This document shows, one piece after another, positions 42,263 to 49,819 of a DNA stretch of 64,000 bases. The notes under the pieces are model-generated. The model saw nothing but the letters and a program-made list of their open reading frames with translations, did no database searches and was not told where the DNA came from. Numbering within the stretch: the stretch's first letter is position 1; each line of letters starts with the position of its first letter. The DNA is taken from the NCBI RefSeq assembly GCF_016464705.1, contig NZ_JAEHOB010000017.1:1126-65125 (forward strand). The letters are read 5' to 3'. Origin of the DNA: Qaidamihabitans albus. Lineage in GTDB: Bacteria > Actinomycetota > Actinomycetes > Mycobacteriales > Pseudonocardiaceae. Position numbers and translations under genes: made by a program.

Positions 42263-43468
42263 ATGGATCTGCGCTACTCACCGGAGGCCGAACGGTTCCG
42301 GAAGGAGATCCGGCGCTGGCTGGACGAGTCGGTCCCCATGGCGTGGCGCCGCCCGCGGTTCTGGCTCGAGCGAGACGGCACCACCGAGTCCCTGGAGCTT
42401 CGGCGACAGTGGGAGAAGGACCGGTTCGACAACGGGTTCACCGGCGTCGACTGGCCGGTCGAGTTCGGCGGGCGCGGGGCCGACCACGAGGTGCGGGCCG
42501 TGCACGACGAGGAGATGGCGCGGGCAAGAGCACCGATCGGGCCCTACCTGGGGCTGACCTATCTCGGCACGACCCTGCTCGGGCCGACGTTGCTGCGCTA
42601 CGGGACGGCCGATCAGAAACGCAGGCTCCTCCCGGGCATCCTCTCCGGGGACACGATCTGGTGCCAGGGGTTCTCCGAGCCCGAGAGCGGCAGCGACCTG
42701 GCAAGCCTGAGGACCACGGCCGTGCGCGACGGTGACACTCTGGTGGTCACCGGTCAGAAGATCTGGACCTCCATGGCCCGCTACGGCGACGCGCTGTTCG
42801 CGTTGGTGCGTACGAGTCCGCGGGAGTCACGGCGCCGCGGCATCACGTTCCTGCTGATCGACCTGACCTTGCCCGGGGTCGAGGTGCGGACGATCCGCCA
42901 GATGTCCGGGTCGCCGGACCTCGGGCACGAGTTCCTCGACGACGTGCGTGTACCGATCGAGGGCAACGTGGTCGGTGAGATCGACGAGGGCTGGGGAGTA
43001 GCCGAATATCTGCTTTCGGTGGAACGGCAGGCCTCACCGATCGGCCAGTACGTGGAGTTCAGCCACGAGTTGAACGACGTGATCGCCGCGGCCCGGTGCA
43101 CCGGCAAGGACGGTCGCCCCGCCATCGAGCACCCGTCGATCCGCGCGCGGATCGCCCGCTGCAGGGCCGACCTCGAACTGCTGCGCGTTCGCGCGTACGA
43201 CACGATGACCCGTCTCGGCCGAGGTGAGGATCTGGGCAGGGAGGCCTCGATCACGAAACTGCTGTGGTCGCGTACGCGACTGGCGATCGCCGACCTCGGT
43301 GCCGACGTTCTCGGCGTGGACGGCCAGCTCAGCACGGCGCCGGCCGGGGAGCTGGCCGGCCATCTGCGCTGGCGGCACCTGCAGGTACGAGGTCAGCGGA
43401 TCGCCGGCGGCACCGCCCAGATCCAGCGCACGCTGATCGCGCGCGACCTGCTGGGCCTGCCCCGGTGA
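42263..43468 (+). CDS. Acyl-CoA dehydrogenase
   Basis: A protein of 401 aa from ATG 42263. Features: NGFTGVDWPVEFGGRG, WCQGFSEPESGSDLASLRT (flavin/substrate loop), ITFLLIDLTLPGVEVRTIR, and the C-terminal GQRIAGGTAQIQRTLIARDLLGLPR, which gives the FAD/tetramer contact of canonical enzymes. It is the likely catalytic partner of the dehydrogenase encoded divergently at 40905-42032. It is followed with a 4-nt overlap (GTGA) by the enoyl-CoA hydratase gene, so dehydrogenation and hydration are coupled steps. Confidence 0.94.
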   Translation: MDLRYSPEAERFRKEIRRWLDESVPMAWRRPRFWLERDGTTESLELRRQWEKDRFDNGFTGVDWPVEFGGRGADHEVRAVHDEEMARARAPIGPYLGLTYLGTTLLGPTLLRYGTADQKRRLLPGILSGDTIWCQGFSEPESGSDLASLRTTAVRDGDTLVVTGQKIWTSMARYGDALFALVRTSPRESRRRGITFLLIDLTLPGVEVRTIRQMSGSPDLGHEFLDDVRVPIEGNVVGEIDEGWGVAEYLLSVERQASPIGQYVEFSHELNDVIAAARCTGKDGRPAIEHPSIRARIARCRADLELLRVRAYDTMTRLGRGEDLGREASITKLLWSRTRLAIADLGADVLGVDGQLSTAPAGELAGHLRWRHLQVRGQRIAGGTAQIQRTLIARDLLGLPR

Positions 43469-44292
43469 GCGGCACCGCGATCGGCTCCGGCACCGCGCTC
43501 TTCACGCTCGACGGCGGCGTCGCCACCGTGACCCTGAACCGGCCGGAGCGCCGCAATGCCATCTCCTGGCAGCTCGTCGAGGACCTGCTTGCGGCCCTCC
43601 AGCGAGCCCACACCGCCGAGGGGCTCCGAGTCCTCGTCGTCACCGGATCGGGTAACGACTTCTGTGTCGGTGCCGACCTGGCCCGTGTGGGGTCGGAGCA
43701 CGCGCGCGACCAGGAGACACGCACACTGCGAGGGCGCTCCGTCGCCGACGATCGCGATCGGCTGGCCGTGGCGTCGACCGTCGTGGAGAGGATCGCGTCC
43801 TTCCCCGCGCCGACGATCGCCGCCGTCAACGGGGCATGCGCGGGCGCCGGCCTCTCGCTGGCGCTGGCCACCGACTTCCGGCTCGCTGCCCCGGAGTCGG
43901 TGTTCAACACGGCTTTCGTGAGCGCAGGCGTCTCCGGCGACCTGGGCAGCGCGTGGCTGCTGACTCGCGCGGTCGGCAGTGCCCGTGCGCGGGCGCTTCT
44001 TCTCGATCCGGGCAAGATCACGGCGGGGGAGGCCCTGGAGGCCGGGCTCGTGACCGAGATCGCGGCGGACCTGCCGGCCCGGGTCGGCGAGCTGGCAGAC
44101 AAGCTCGCCGGTCAGGCGCCGAAGGCGATGCGGTACGCGAAGAAGAATCTGGCCGACGCAGGGCGGTTCACCCTGGCCGAGTACCTCGAGCGTGAGGTGC
44201 CGCGCATGGTGGACTGTGCGCGCAGCGACGACGCGCGCCAAGCGGCTCGCGCGTTCCTGGAGAAGCGTAGACCGGTGTTCACCGGGGAGTAG
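43465..44292 (+). CDS. Enoyl-CoA hydratase/isomerase
   Basis: A crotonase-fold protein of 275 aa from GTG 43465 (GTGA overlap). Oxyanion-hole segments are FCVGADLARVG (residues about 65-75) and NGACAGAGLSLALATD; the next helix has AFVSAGVSGDLGSAW, where an Asp stands at the position of the second catalytic acid. It would hydrate or isomerise the enoyl-CoA made by the preceding dehydrogenase. It lies 7 nt before the CoA-transferase gene. Confidence 0.93.
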   Translation: MSGTAIGSGTALFTLDGGVATVTLNRPERRNAISWQLVEDLLAALQRAHTAEGLRVLVVTGSGNDFCVGADLARVGSEHARDQETRTLRGRSVADDRDRLAVASTVVERIASFPAPTIAAVNGACAGAGLSLALATDFRLAAPESVFNTAFVSAGVSGDLGSAWLLTRAVGSARARALLLDPGKITAGEALEAGLVTEIAADLPARVGELADKLAGQAPKAMRYAKKNLADAGRFTLAEYLEREVPRMVDCARSDDARQAARAFLEKRRPVFTGE

Positions 44293-44299
44293 GAGCGGT

Positions 44300-45430
44300 A
44301 TGGCCAACCCACTTGCGGGCATTCGAGTCGTCGAGTTCGGTCACTACATCGCCGCTCCCGCGGCGACGCAGCTGCTGGCCGATCTCGGCGCGGAGGTCGT
44401 CAAGGTCGAGTCACCGACCGGCGACCAGGCTCGCGGCATCGGCGCCTACGGCGAGGGCATCGTGCTCGCGTTCAACCGGGGCAAGAGGTCGGTCGCGCTC
44501 GATCTCACGAGGGATGACGACAAGCGCGTCGCGTTGCGCTTGATCGCGGAGGCGGACGTCGTCGTCCAGAATCTCCGGGCCGGGACGATGGCCCGCCACG
44601 GGCTCGGCGCCGGCGACCTCGTGCCGGACCACCCCCGGCTGGTGTACGTGTCGGTCAGCGGGTTCAGCTCCAAGGGCCCTTCGGCGTCGCGGGCGGGTCT
44701 GGACATCGCCGCGCAGGCGGAGAGCGGCCTCATGTCGATCAACGGGGAGCAGGACGGCGATCCGCTGCGTGTCGGGTTCCCGATCGCCGATGTCGCCGCG
44801 AGCTACGCGGTCGTCCAAGGTGTCCTCGCCGCGCTGTTGCGTCGTGAGCGCACGGGCCAAGGCGGGGTCATCGAGGTGTCGCTGCTGGACGCGATGATCC
44901 ACATGCAGTCGGCGATGTGGGGCGAGTGGCACGCCTCCGGTCAGGAACCGCGCCGGAAGGGCAATGGTCAGGCGACGGTGGCGCCCGCGGCAGATCTCAT
45001 CCATACCGCGGACGGGACCATCGTGCTCTCGGCCTACACGCCCGATCATTTCGCCCGGCTGTGCGAGCTCATGGGGAAGACCTGGATGCTCGAGGACCCA
45101 CGCTTCGCCGACAATCCGGCCCGGGTCGCGCACCGGGACGTTCTCCTGGCCGAGATCTCGGAGGCCTTCGGCACTGCCCGGACCGACGAGTGCCTCGCCG
45201 CGCTGGCGGACCGGGGTATCGTCGCGGCAGCTGTGCGGACCTATCGTGAGGTGGCCGCCGCGTCCGACACGCGGTCCAGCGGAATCCTGACGACCGGGGT
45301 GAGCCCGGATGGTGAGCGCTACCCGATCCCGTCGTTGCCGTTCAGCCTCGACGGCGTCGACCCCGCACCGGACCGAGCCGTACCGAAGGTGGGCGCGGAC
45401 ACCGACACCCTCCCGCGGTACGAACCTTGA
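44300..45430 (+). CDS. CaiB/BaiF-type (class III) CoA-transferase
   Basis: A protein of 376 aa; AGGAG sits 6 nt before ATG 44300. Signature strands are LAGIRVVEFGHYIAAPAAT, LADLGAEVVKVESPTGDQAR and FNRGKRSVALDL. The catalytic Asp lies in SRAGLDIAAQAESGLMS. These enzymes move CoA from one acyl-CoA to another acid without ATP, so this one probably activates the acid imported by TctABC. It completes a plausible set: import, CoA transfer, dehydrogenation, hydration. The thiolytic step is not in this module (the nearby thiolase is broken). Confidence 0.93.
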   Translation: MANPLAGIRVVEFGHYIAAPAATQLLADLGAEVVKVESPTGDQARGIGAYGEGIVLAFNRGKRSVALDLTRDDDKRVALRLIAEADVVVQNLRAGTMARHGLGAGDLVPDHPRLVYVSVSGFSSKGPSASRAGLDIAAQAESGLMSINGEQDGDPLRVGFPIADVAASYAVVQGVLAALLRRERTGQGGVIEVSLLDAMIHMQSAMWGEWHASGQEPRRKGNGQATVAPAADLIHTADGTIVLSAYTPDHFARLCELMGKTWMLEDPRFADNPARVAHRDVLLAEISEAFGTARTDECLAALADRGIVAAAVRTYREVAAASDTRSSGILTTGVSPDGERYPIPSLPFSLDGVDPAPDRAVPKVGADTDTLPRYEP

Positions 45431-45462
45431 CCGGCGAGGCGGGGCGGGCTTTGGATCATACG

Positions 45463-46500
45463 ATGAAGGTCCACGAGCTCGAATGCTTCCTCGCCGTCGT
45501 CGATCACGGCAGCATCACTCGGGCGGCTTCCGCGCTGTATCTCGCCCAGCCTTCCGTGTCGCAGATCATCCGCCGACTGGAGGCAGAGCTCAGCATCGAG
45601 CTGTTCCGCCGGGTCGGGCGCGGGCTGGTGCTCACCCCGGCGGGTGAAGCGCTCGTCGGTCCGGCGCGGCAGGTCGTTCGCGACCTGCAGCACGCCCGCG
45701 AGGTCGCTGACGAATACCGCGGGCTGGAGCGAGGGAGGGTCGACCTCGCGATCTCCGCCTCGCTCACCTCGAACTTCCTGGCCGCGTGGGTGGGCCATTT
45801 CCGTCGCAAGCACCCTGGCCTCACCGTCCGGCTGACGCAGCACCACGGGGACACGGAGGACATCATCGCCTTGATCAGATCGGGCGAAGCCGAACTTGCC
45901 TACACCGTGACCCCCGTGTCCCGGCAAGGGATCGAATGTGTCCACGTCGGTGACGGTGAGGTCGTGCTCGCCCTGCCGCCCGGCTGGCGTACCGAGTTCC
46001 CCGAGCCGGTCCCCATCGCGATGCTCGACGGCCTGCCCATGATCATCGACCGTGGATTCGGGCGGTCCTACCTCCAGTCGATTCGCGACGCCAGCGGAGT
46101 CGAGCCGGCCGTGGTCGTCGACGTCTCCGAGTCCGCGGGCCTCGTTCCACTGATCATCGCCGGAGCGGGTGCCGCCTTCCTGCCGATGCGCCAGGCCCTC
46201 GACGCTCGACGGCGAGGGGCGAACCTCCGCACGATCGACCCGCTGACCTTCCGGCCGATCTACGCCATCATGCCCAGTTCGCCGCTCTCGGCCCCGGCGC
46301 GCAAATTCCTCGAGCTCAGCAAGGAGAATCTCGATCGCTGGCGCCGAGCGGTCGCGCGGCGCACGGAGCAGGGGAGCAGCTTGCTGGAGGCGGCCGTCGA
46401 AGCCGACAACGTGATCGAGGCCGCGTACCAGCGCCTGGAGGAGGGGCCGCCCGAGCCGGCAGACCGTGCCCGTGCCGGTCGCGTCCATGCCAGGCGATGA
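45463..46500 (+). CDS. LysR-family regulator of the tct/acyl-CoA module
   Basis: A protein of 345 aa from ATG 45463. The N-terminal HTH is typical: MKVHELECFLAVVDHGSITR followed by LAQPSVSQIIRRLEAEL. The effector domain runs through DLAISASLTSNFLAAWVG and AGAGAAFLPMR. A C-terminal extension of about 40 charged residues exceeds the usual 300. It starts 32 nt after the CoA-transferase stop on the same strand, so it is probably co-transcribed, and it is the prime candidate for the two T-N11-A boxes at 42116-42154. Confidence 0.93.
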   Translation: MKVHELECFLAVVDHGSITRAASALYLAQPSVSQIIRRLEAELSIELFRRVGRGLVLTPAGEALVGPARQVVRDLQHAREVADEYRGLERGRVDLAISASLTSNFLAAWVGHFRRKHPGLTVRLTQHHGDTEDIIALIRSGEAELAYTVTPVSRQGIECVHVGDGEVVLALPPGWRTEFPEPVPIAMLDGLPMIIDRGFGRSYLQSIRDASGVEPAVVVDVSESAGLVPLIIAGAGAAFLPMRQALDARRRGANLRTIDPLTFRPIYAIMPSSPLSAPARKFLELSKENLDRWRRAVARRTEQGSSLLEAAVEADNVIEAAYQRLEEGPPEPADRARAGRVHARR

Positions 46501-46902
46501 CCAGACCCGAACGGGACCCGCACGCGATTCGCTGTCCTTCTTCGTCTGTTTCCGAGTCTGGCGCTGCCGTCACCGGATGGCCACCCGCGGAGATCGCGCG
46601 CAGTCCACTCAACCGTCGTCGTTGCCGGGCGTGGCCTGTCCCTTGTGGAAGGAAGGCTCGACATCAATATTGCTAGGTGGATGAAGCACACGCCTGAGCA
46701 GGTGGTGCGCAAGCCGGCTACCGCCTGACCGGATGCTGCAACCGGTCAGGCGGGATGAACACCGGCGACTCCGGGCGGTTCCAGGACCTGAGGCCGGAGA
46801 AGGCCGGCGGTCCAACGAACTCTCCGACGCGCTCACCGAAACGCCGCGATGAACGTACGCCGCATGGCGTCATCAGAACCACTTTCGGAGGTACCGCCAA
46901 GA
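46501..46902 (+). other. Gene-poor stretch with an IS3 orfA trace
   Basis: About 400 nt without a credible gene. At 46681-46728 a 15-codon frame, MKHTPEQVVRKPATA and stop, looks like the first residues of an IS3-type orfA (KYTPEQVIRKLREA). It is the only sign of a transposon here and could be chance. Confidence 0.4.
46721..46753. terminator. GC-rich hairpin
   Basis: A perfect 12-bp stem, CCGCCTGACCGG (46721-46732) with its complement (46742-46753), and a 9-nt loop. It is suitable as the terminator of the LysR/CoA-transferase transcript, although 220 nt after its stop. No T-run follows. Confidence 0.6.
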
Positions 46903-46912
46903 GGTCTAGACC
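46903..46912. promoter_or_regulatory. DasR-like operator (dre core) upstream of GH64 glucanase
   Basis: GGTCTAGACC is the palindromic core of the DasR responsive element known in streptomycetes (consensus ACTGGTCTAGACCACT). It lies 59 nt before the glucanase start codon. A second inverted repeat, CTGTGTG-N5-CACACAG, follows at 46919-46937. If real, N-acetylglucosamine signalling controls this gene. Confidence 0.6.
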
Positions 46913-46970
46913 GGCAGACTGTGTGTCGATCACACAGCTTTCGAGATGAAACGCGGTCTGGAGGAAGTCC

Positions 46971-48161
46971 ATGGTCTCACGTCGGCAGTTTCTCGGGATG
47001 TCCGCCGCGGCGCTCAGCTCGCCGCTGTGGGCGGGAACGCTGACCGCTCCGTTCGCAGTGGCCGCGCCGGAAAGTCTGCGGTTCCGGCTGGTCAACAACT
47101 CCGGTAAGACCGCCTACGCCTACATCACCGGCCAGGCGGATGCGGACGGCCGCGCGATGTTCGTTCGCCCCGACGGCAGCGTGTATTACCCGGCAGCGAG
47201 TGGCCCCACGCCCCAGCCGCTCGGGGAGGACCCCGCCGTTCCGGTGAACGGATCGACCGAGGTCGTGGTTCCCCGCATGTACGGCGCGCGGGTCTACTTC
47301 GTGACCGACGACAAGCTAGAGTTCCTCGCCGTGCGGGCGGCCGACGGCAGAACTGCGGTCGTGCATCCGAACTTCGTCGCCGACGCCGACCCCAACTTCG
47401 ACAAGAACTGGACCTTCGCCGAGTTCACACTCAACTCCGTCCAGCTGTACGCCAACATCAGCTACGTCGACTTCGTCGCCGCCCCGGTCGGCCTGCATCT
47501 GGCGCACACAGGCGGAACCCAGGAGGTTCCGGGCCTGCCCAGCGGAGCGATCGACCGCGTCGCCTCGTCACTGTGGGCACAGGGCGGCTCGTGGCCGACC
47601 TGTGTACAGGAGGCGAATGGCACCGTGGTCCGCGTGCTCAACCCGAACCACCGGGCAGGCGACTTCGCCGGGTATATGAGCGGCTACGTCGACCAGGTGT
47701 GGGGCAAGTACGCGAGCGAACCGCTGATCGTCGACTCGCAGCGCGACGACATCGGCATCCTTCAGGGCCGCGTCGAGGGCGGCGACCTGGTGTTCGGCGC
47801 GGAACGCTTCGGCAAGCCGACCACGGGCGACATCTGGGGCTGCAACAGCGGACCGTTCGCCAACAACCCGGACACAGACAGCGAGGAGCGCAAAGCGATC
47901 GTTCCCCGGATCGCCGCCGCCTTCAACAGGACGACGTTGCTGATCAACTCCGAACAGCCGCACGGTGAGGACCCGGCGACCTTCTACCAGCATCCGGTCA
48001 CGAACCACTACGCCCGCGTCGTACACGAGAACCTGCCGGACGGCAAAGGATACGCCTTCGCCTACGACGACGTCAGCGCGAACGCGAACGAGGATCACAG
48101 CGGCAAGGTCAACCACGGCGACCCCGAGCTGCTGACGGTCACGCTCGGCAGAATCCGCTGA
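46971..48161 (+). CDS. Tat-exported GH64 endo-beta-1,3-glucanase
   Basis: A protein of 396 aa; GGAGG lies 7 nt before the ATG. The twin-arginine signal SRRQFLGMSAAAL directs export. The mature part matches GH64 (laminaripentaose-producing) enzymes: LRFRLVNNSGKTAYAYITGQ, MYGARVYFV, FAEFTLNSVQLYANISYVDFV, VRVLNPNHRAG and NPDTDSEERKAIVPRIAAAFNR. The Asp/Glu-rich barrel-crescent core is complete and there is no extra binding module. It would break fungal or algal beta-1,3-glucan outside the cell. The DasR-like site upstream suggests coupling to chitin/GlcNAc sensing, fitting attack on fungal walls. Confidence 0.93.
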   Translation: MVSRRQFLGMSAAALSSPLWAGTLTAPFAVAAPESLRFRLVNNSGKTAYAYITGQADADGRAMFVRPDGSVYYPAASGPTPQPLGEDPAVPVNGSTEVVVPRMYGARVYFVTDDKLEFLAVRAADGRTAVVHPNFVADADPNFDKNWTFAEFTLNSVQLYANISYVDFVAAPVGLHLAHTGGTQEVPGLPSGAIDRVASSLWAQGGSWPTCVQEANGTVVRVLNPNHRAGDFAGYMSGYVDQVWGKYASEPLIVDSQRDDIGILQGRVEGGDLVFGAERFGKPTTGDIWGCNSGPFANNPDTDSEERKAIVPRIAAAFNRTTLLINSEQPHGEDPATFYQHPVTNHYARVVHENLPDGKGYAFAYDDVSANANEDHSGKVNHGDPELLTVTLGRIR

Positions 48162-48164
48162 ATC

Positions 48165-48267
48165 CGGGCAGCGGCACCAGCCGGAAGGCCGAGCCGTCCG
48201 GGAGGACGGTGGCGAGGTGAGCGATCGAGGTGCCGTCGAGTACGCGGCGCGCGTCGGGGCCGAGCAT
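48165..48267 (-). pseudogene. PPOX-family (FMN/F420) oxidoreductase, N-terminal stub
   Basis: ATG 48267 has AAGGAG 5 nt upstream and gives MLGPDARRVLDGTSIAHLAT and VLPDGSAFRL, the start of pyridoxamine-phosphate-oxidase-like proteins. After about 33 residues the match ends, right at the 3' end of the convergent glucanase gene. The other 100 or so residues are missing, so a rearrangement probably removed them when the glucanase segment arrived. The stub lies 10 nt after the epimerase gene on the same strand and was presumably the last gene of that operon. Confidence 0.7.
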
Positions 48268-48277
48268 GTGTGCTCCT

Positions 48278-49198
48278 TCAGCGGGGATTGTCGGTGCGCC
48301 AGGCGACATAGTCGGCGACCGCGGCGGTGACGTCGAAGTTCGGCGTGAAGCCGGTGTCGTGGGTGAGCCGGGTGATGTCGAGGTAGGGGTCGTTGCCGGG
48401 GCCGTGCCGTCGTCCGGGCAGGAGGTCGAGCCGCGAGCCGGGGGTGATCGCCTGCAGGGCGCCGGCGAGCTCGCGGTTGGTGAACGGCCGGCCGCTGGAG
48501 ACGTTGTAGGTGTGGTGCCGCAGGGTTTCCGTGGTCGTCAGCAGGGCGATCGCGTGTCCGGCGTCGGGGGCGTAGCAGCTGTCACCGCCGTCGTCGGCGT
48601 GCAGCGGCTGCGGCTGCTCACCGCGGAGTGCAGCGCTGATGTACGGCGGGATGTGGTTGAGCGGTGATTCCGGGTCCATGAGCGGTCCCCAGATGCTCCC
48701 GATCCGGAGCACGACCGGCTGGATACCGGTGCGTGCGAGGCTGTGCGTGGTGATTGGCTCGACGGCCTTCTTGAAGGCGATGATCAGGTGTGGCAGGTCG
48801 GCGGTGGGCAGGGCGAGGTCCTCGTGCCAGGGGGTCTCGGTCTGACCGATGTAGACGCCGAGGCTACTGGCGACGGCGAACCTGCGGACGCCCCAGGTGC
48901 GGGCGGCGTCCAGAGCGTTGAGCAGGCCGGTGGTGTCCGTGCGGAAGAAGTGGACCGGGTCCTCGTCGGGGATGGTGCCGGCGAGGTGGACGATGTCGCT
49001 GATGTCGTGACGATCGGCGAGGGCGAGGAAGGCGTCCCGGTCGGTGACGTCGAGGGATTCCACGGTGACCATGCCGGCGAGGAACGACGGAACCTCGGTC
49101 CGGCGGTGTGCGGTGACGACGACCTCGTGCCCGAGGTCGATGAGCGCGCGGGCGGTGTGGGCGCCGATCATGCCGAGCCCGCCGGTGACGAGGATCAT
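48278..49198 (-). CDS. NAD-dependent epimerase/dehydratase-family protein
   Basis: An extended SDR of 306 aa. The cofactor loop VTGGLGMIGAH is at the N-terminus; HLAGTI and VASSLGVYIGQTETPWHEDLA follow. The usual catalytic YxxxK is not present: the segment reads LIIAFKKAVEP, with Ile where Tyr is expected. It may therefore be a binding or regulatory protein or use another residue. Its ATG overlaps the stop of the RibD-like gene by 4 nt, so the two are co-translated. Confidence 0.87.
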   Translation of the reverse strand: MILVTGGLGMIGAHTARALIDLGHEVVVTAHRRTEVPSFLAGMVTVESLDVTDRDAFLALADRHDISDIVHLAGTIPDEDPVHFFRTDTTGLLNALDAARTWGVRRFAVASSLGVYIGQTETPWHEDLALPTADLPHLIIAFKKAVEPITTHSLARTGIQPVVLRIGSIWGPLMDPESPLNHIPPYISAALRGEQPQPLHADDGGDSCYAPDAGHAIALLTTTETLRHHTYNVSSGRPFTNRELAGALQAITPGSRLDLLPGRRHGPGNDPYLDITRLTHDTGFTPNFDVTAAVADYVAWRTDNPR

Positions 49199-49800
49199 CG
49201 GGCCACCTCGAAGTGCAGGTGGGTCACGCCGGGCGCCGGGATGGCCTCCAGCAGACGGAGGTGCACGTGCTCCGGGAGCTCCCGGAAGAAGCTGCGACCG
49301 CCGCCCAGCAGGATGGGCACCTGGTGGAGAATGACCTCGTCGACGAGATCCGCTGCCAGCGCGGAGGTCAGCGCGCCGCCGCCCATGAGGGCGACGTCCT
49401 TGTCACCGGCGGCCTCGCGTGCCGCCGCGATGGCGTCCTCGATGCCGGTGGTGACGAGCGTCTGCGTCTCGCTGATCCCGGGCGCGGGCCGGTGGCTGAG
49501 GACGACGAGCGGCGCCGTCGGGTGCGGGCTGCCGCCTCCCCAATGGCTGGAATGCTCGTAGGTGGTGCGCCCCGAGACGGTCGCCCCCACTCGTGCCGCG
49601 ATGGTGTCGAAGAACCGGGCGCTCGGCTCACTGAGCTTGAATCCGTCGAACAGCCGGCTCGGCGTGTCCCCGTCGAAGTACCAGTCGAAGAGCATGGGCG
49701 CGTCACCGAGACCGCGTCCGAACTCCTCGTGGCCGTCGGGAGTGCGGCCACTGATGTAGCCGTCGACCGAGACGGCGTGGGCGCTGAATACCTTGCTCAT
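49195..49800 (-). CDS. RibD C-terminal/dihydrofolate-reductase-like protein
   Basis: A protein of 201 aa with the DHFR-like fold of the RibD C-terminal family: VFSAHAVSVDGYISG at the start, SGRTTYEHSSHW, and VALMGGGALTSALAADLVDEV with ILLGGGRSFF. These proteins reduce small heterocyclic or ketone substrates with NADPH. Actinomycete paralogues are numerous and mostly uncharacterised; folate synthesis is not implied. It is 20 nt after the BBE-type oxidase gene and overlaps the epimerase gene, forming one operon. Confidence 0.88.
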   Translation of the reverse strand: MSKVFSAHAVSVDGYISGRTPDGHEEFGRGLGDAPMLFDWYFDGDTPSRLFDGFKLSEPSARFFDTIAARVGATVSGRTTYEHSSHWGGGSPHPTAPLVVLSHRPAPGISETQTLVTTGIEDAIAAAREAAGDKDVALMGGGALTSALAADLVDEVILHQVPILLGGGRSFFRELPEHVHLRLLEAIPAPGVTHLHFEVAR

Positions 49801-49819
49801 GTTCTTCCTTCGCTGTTGA

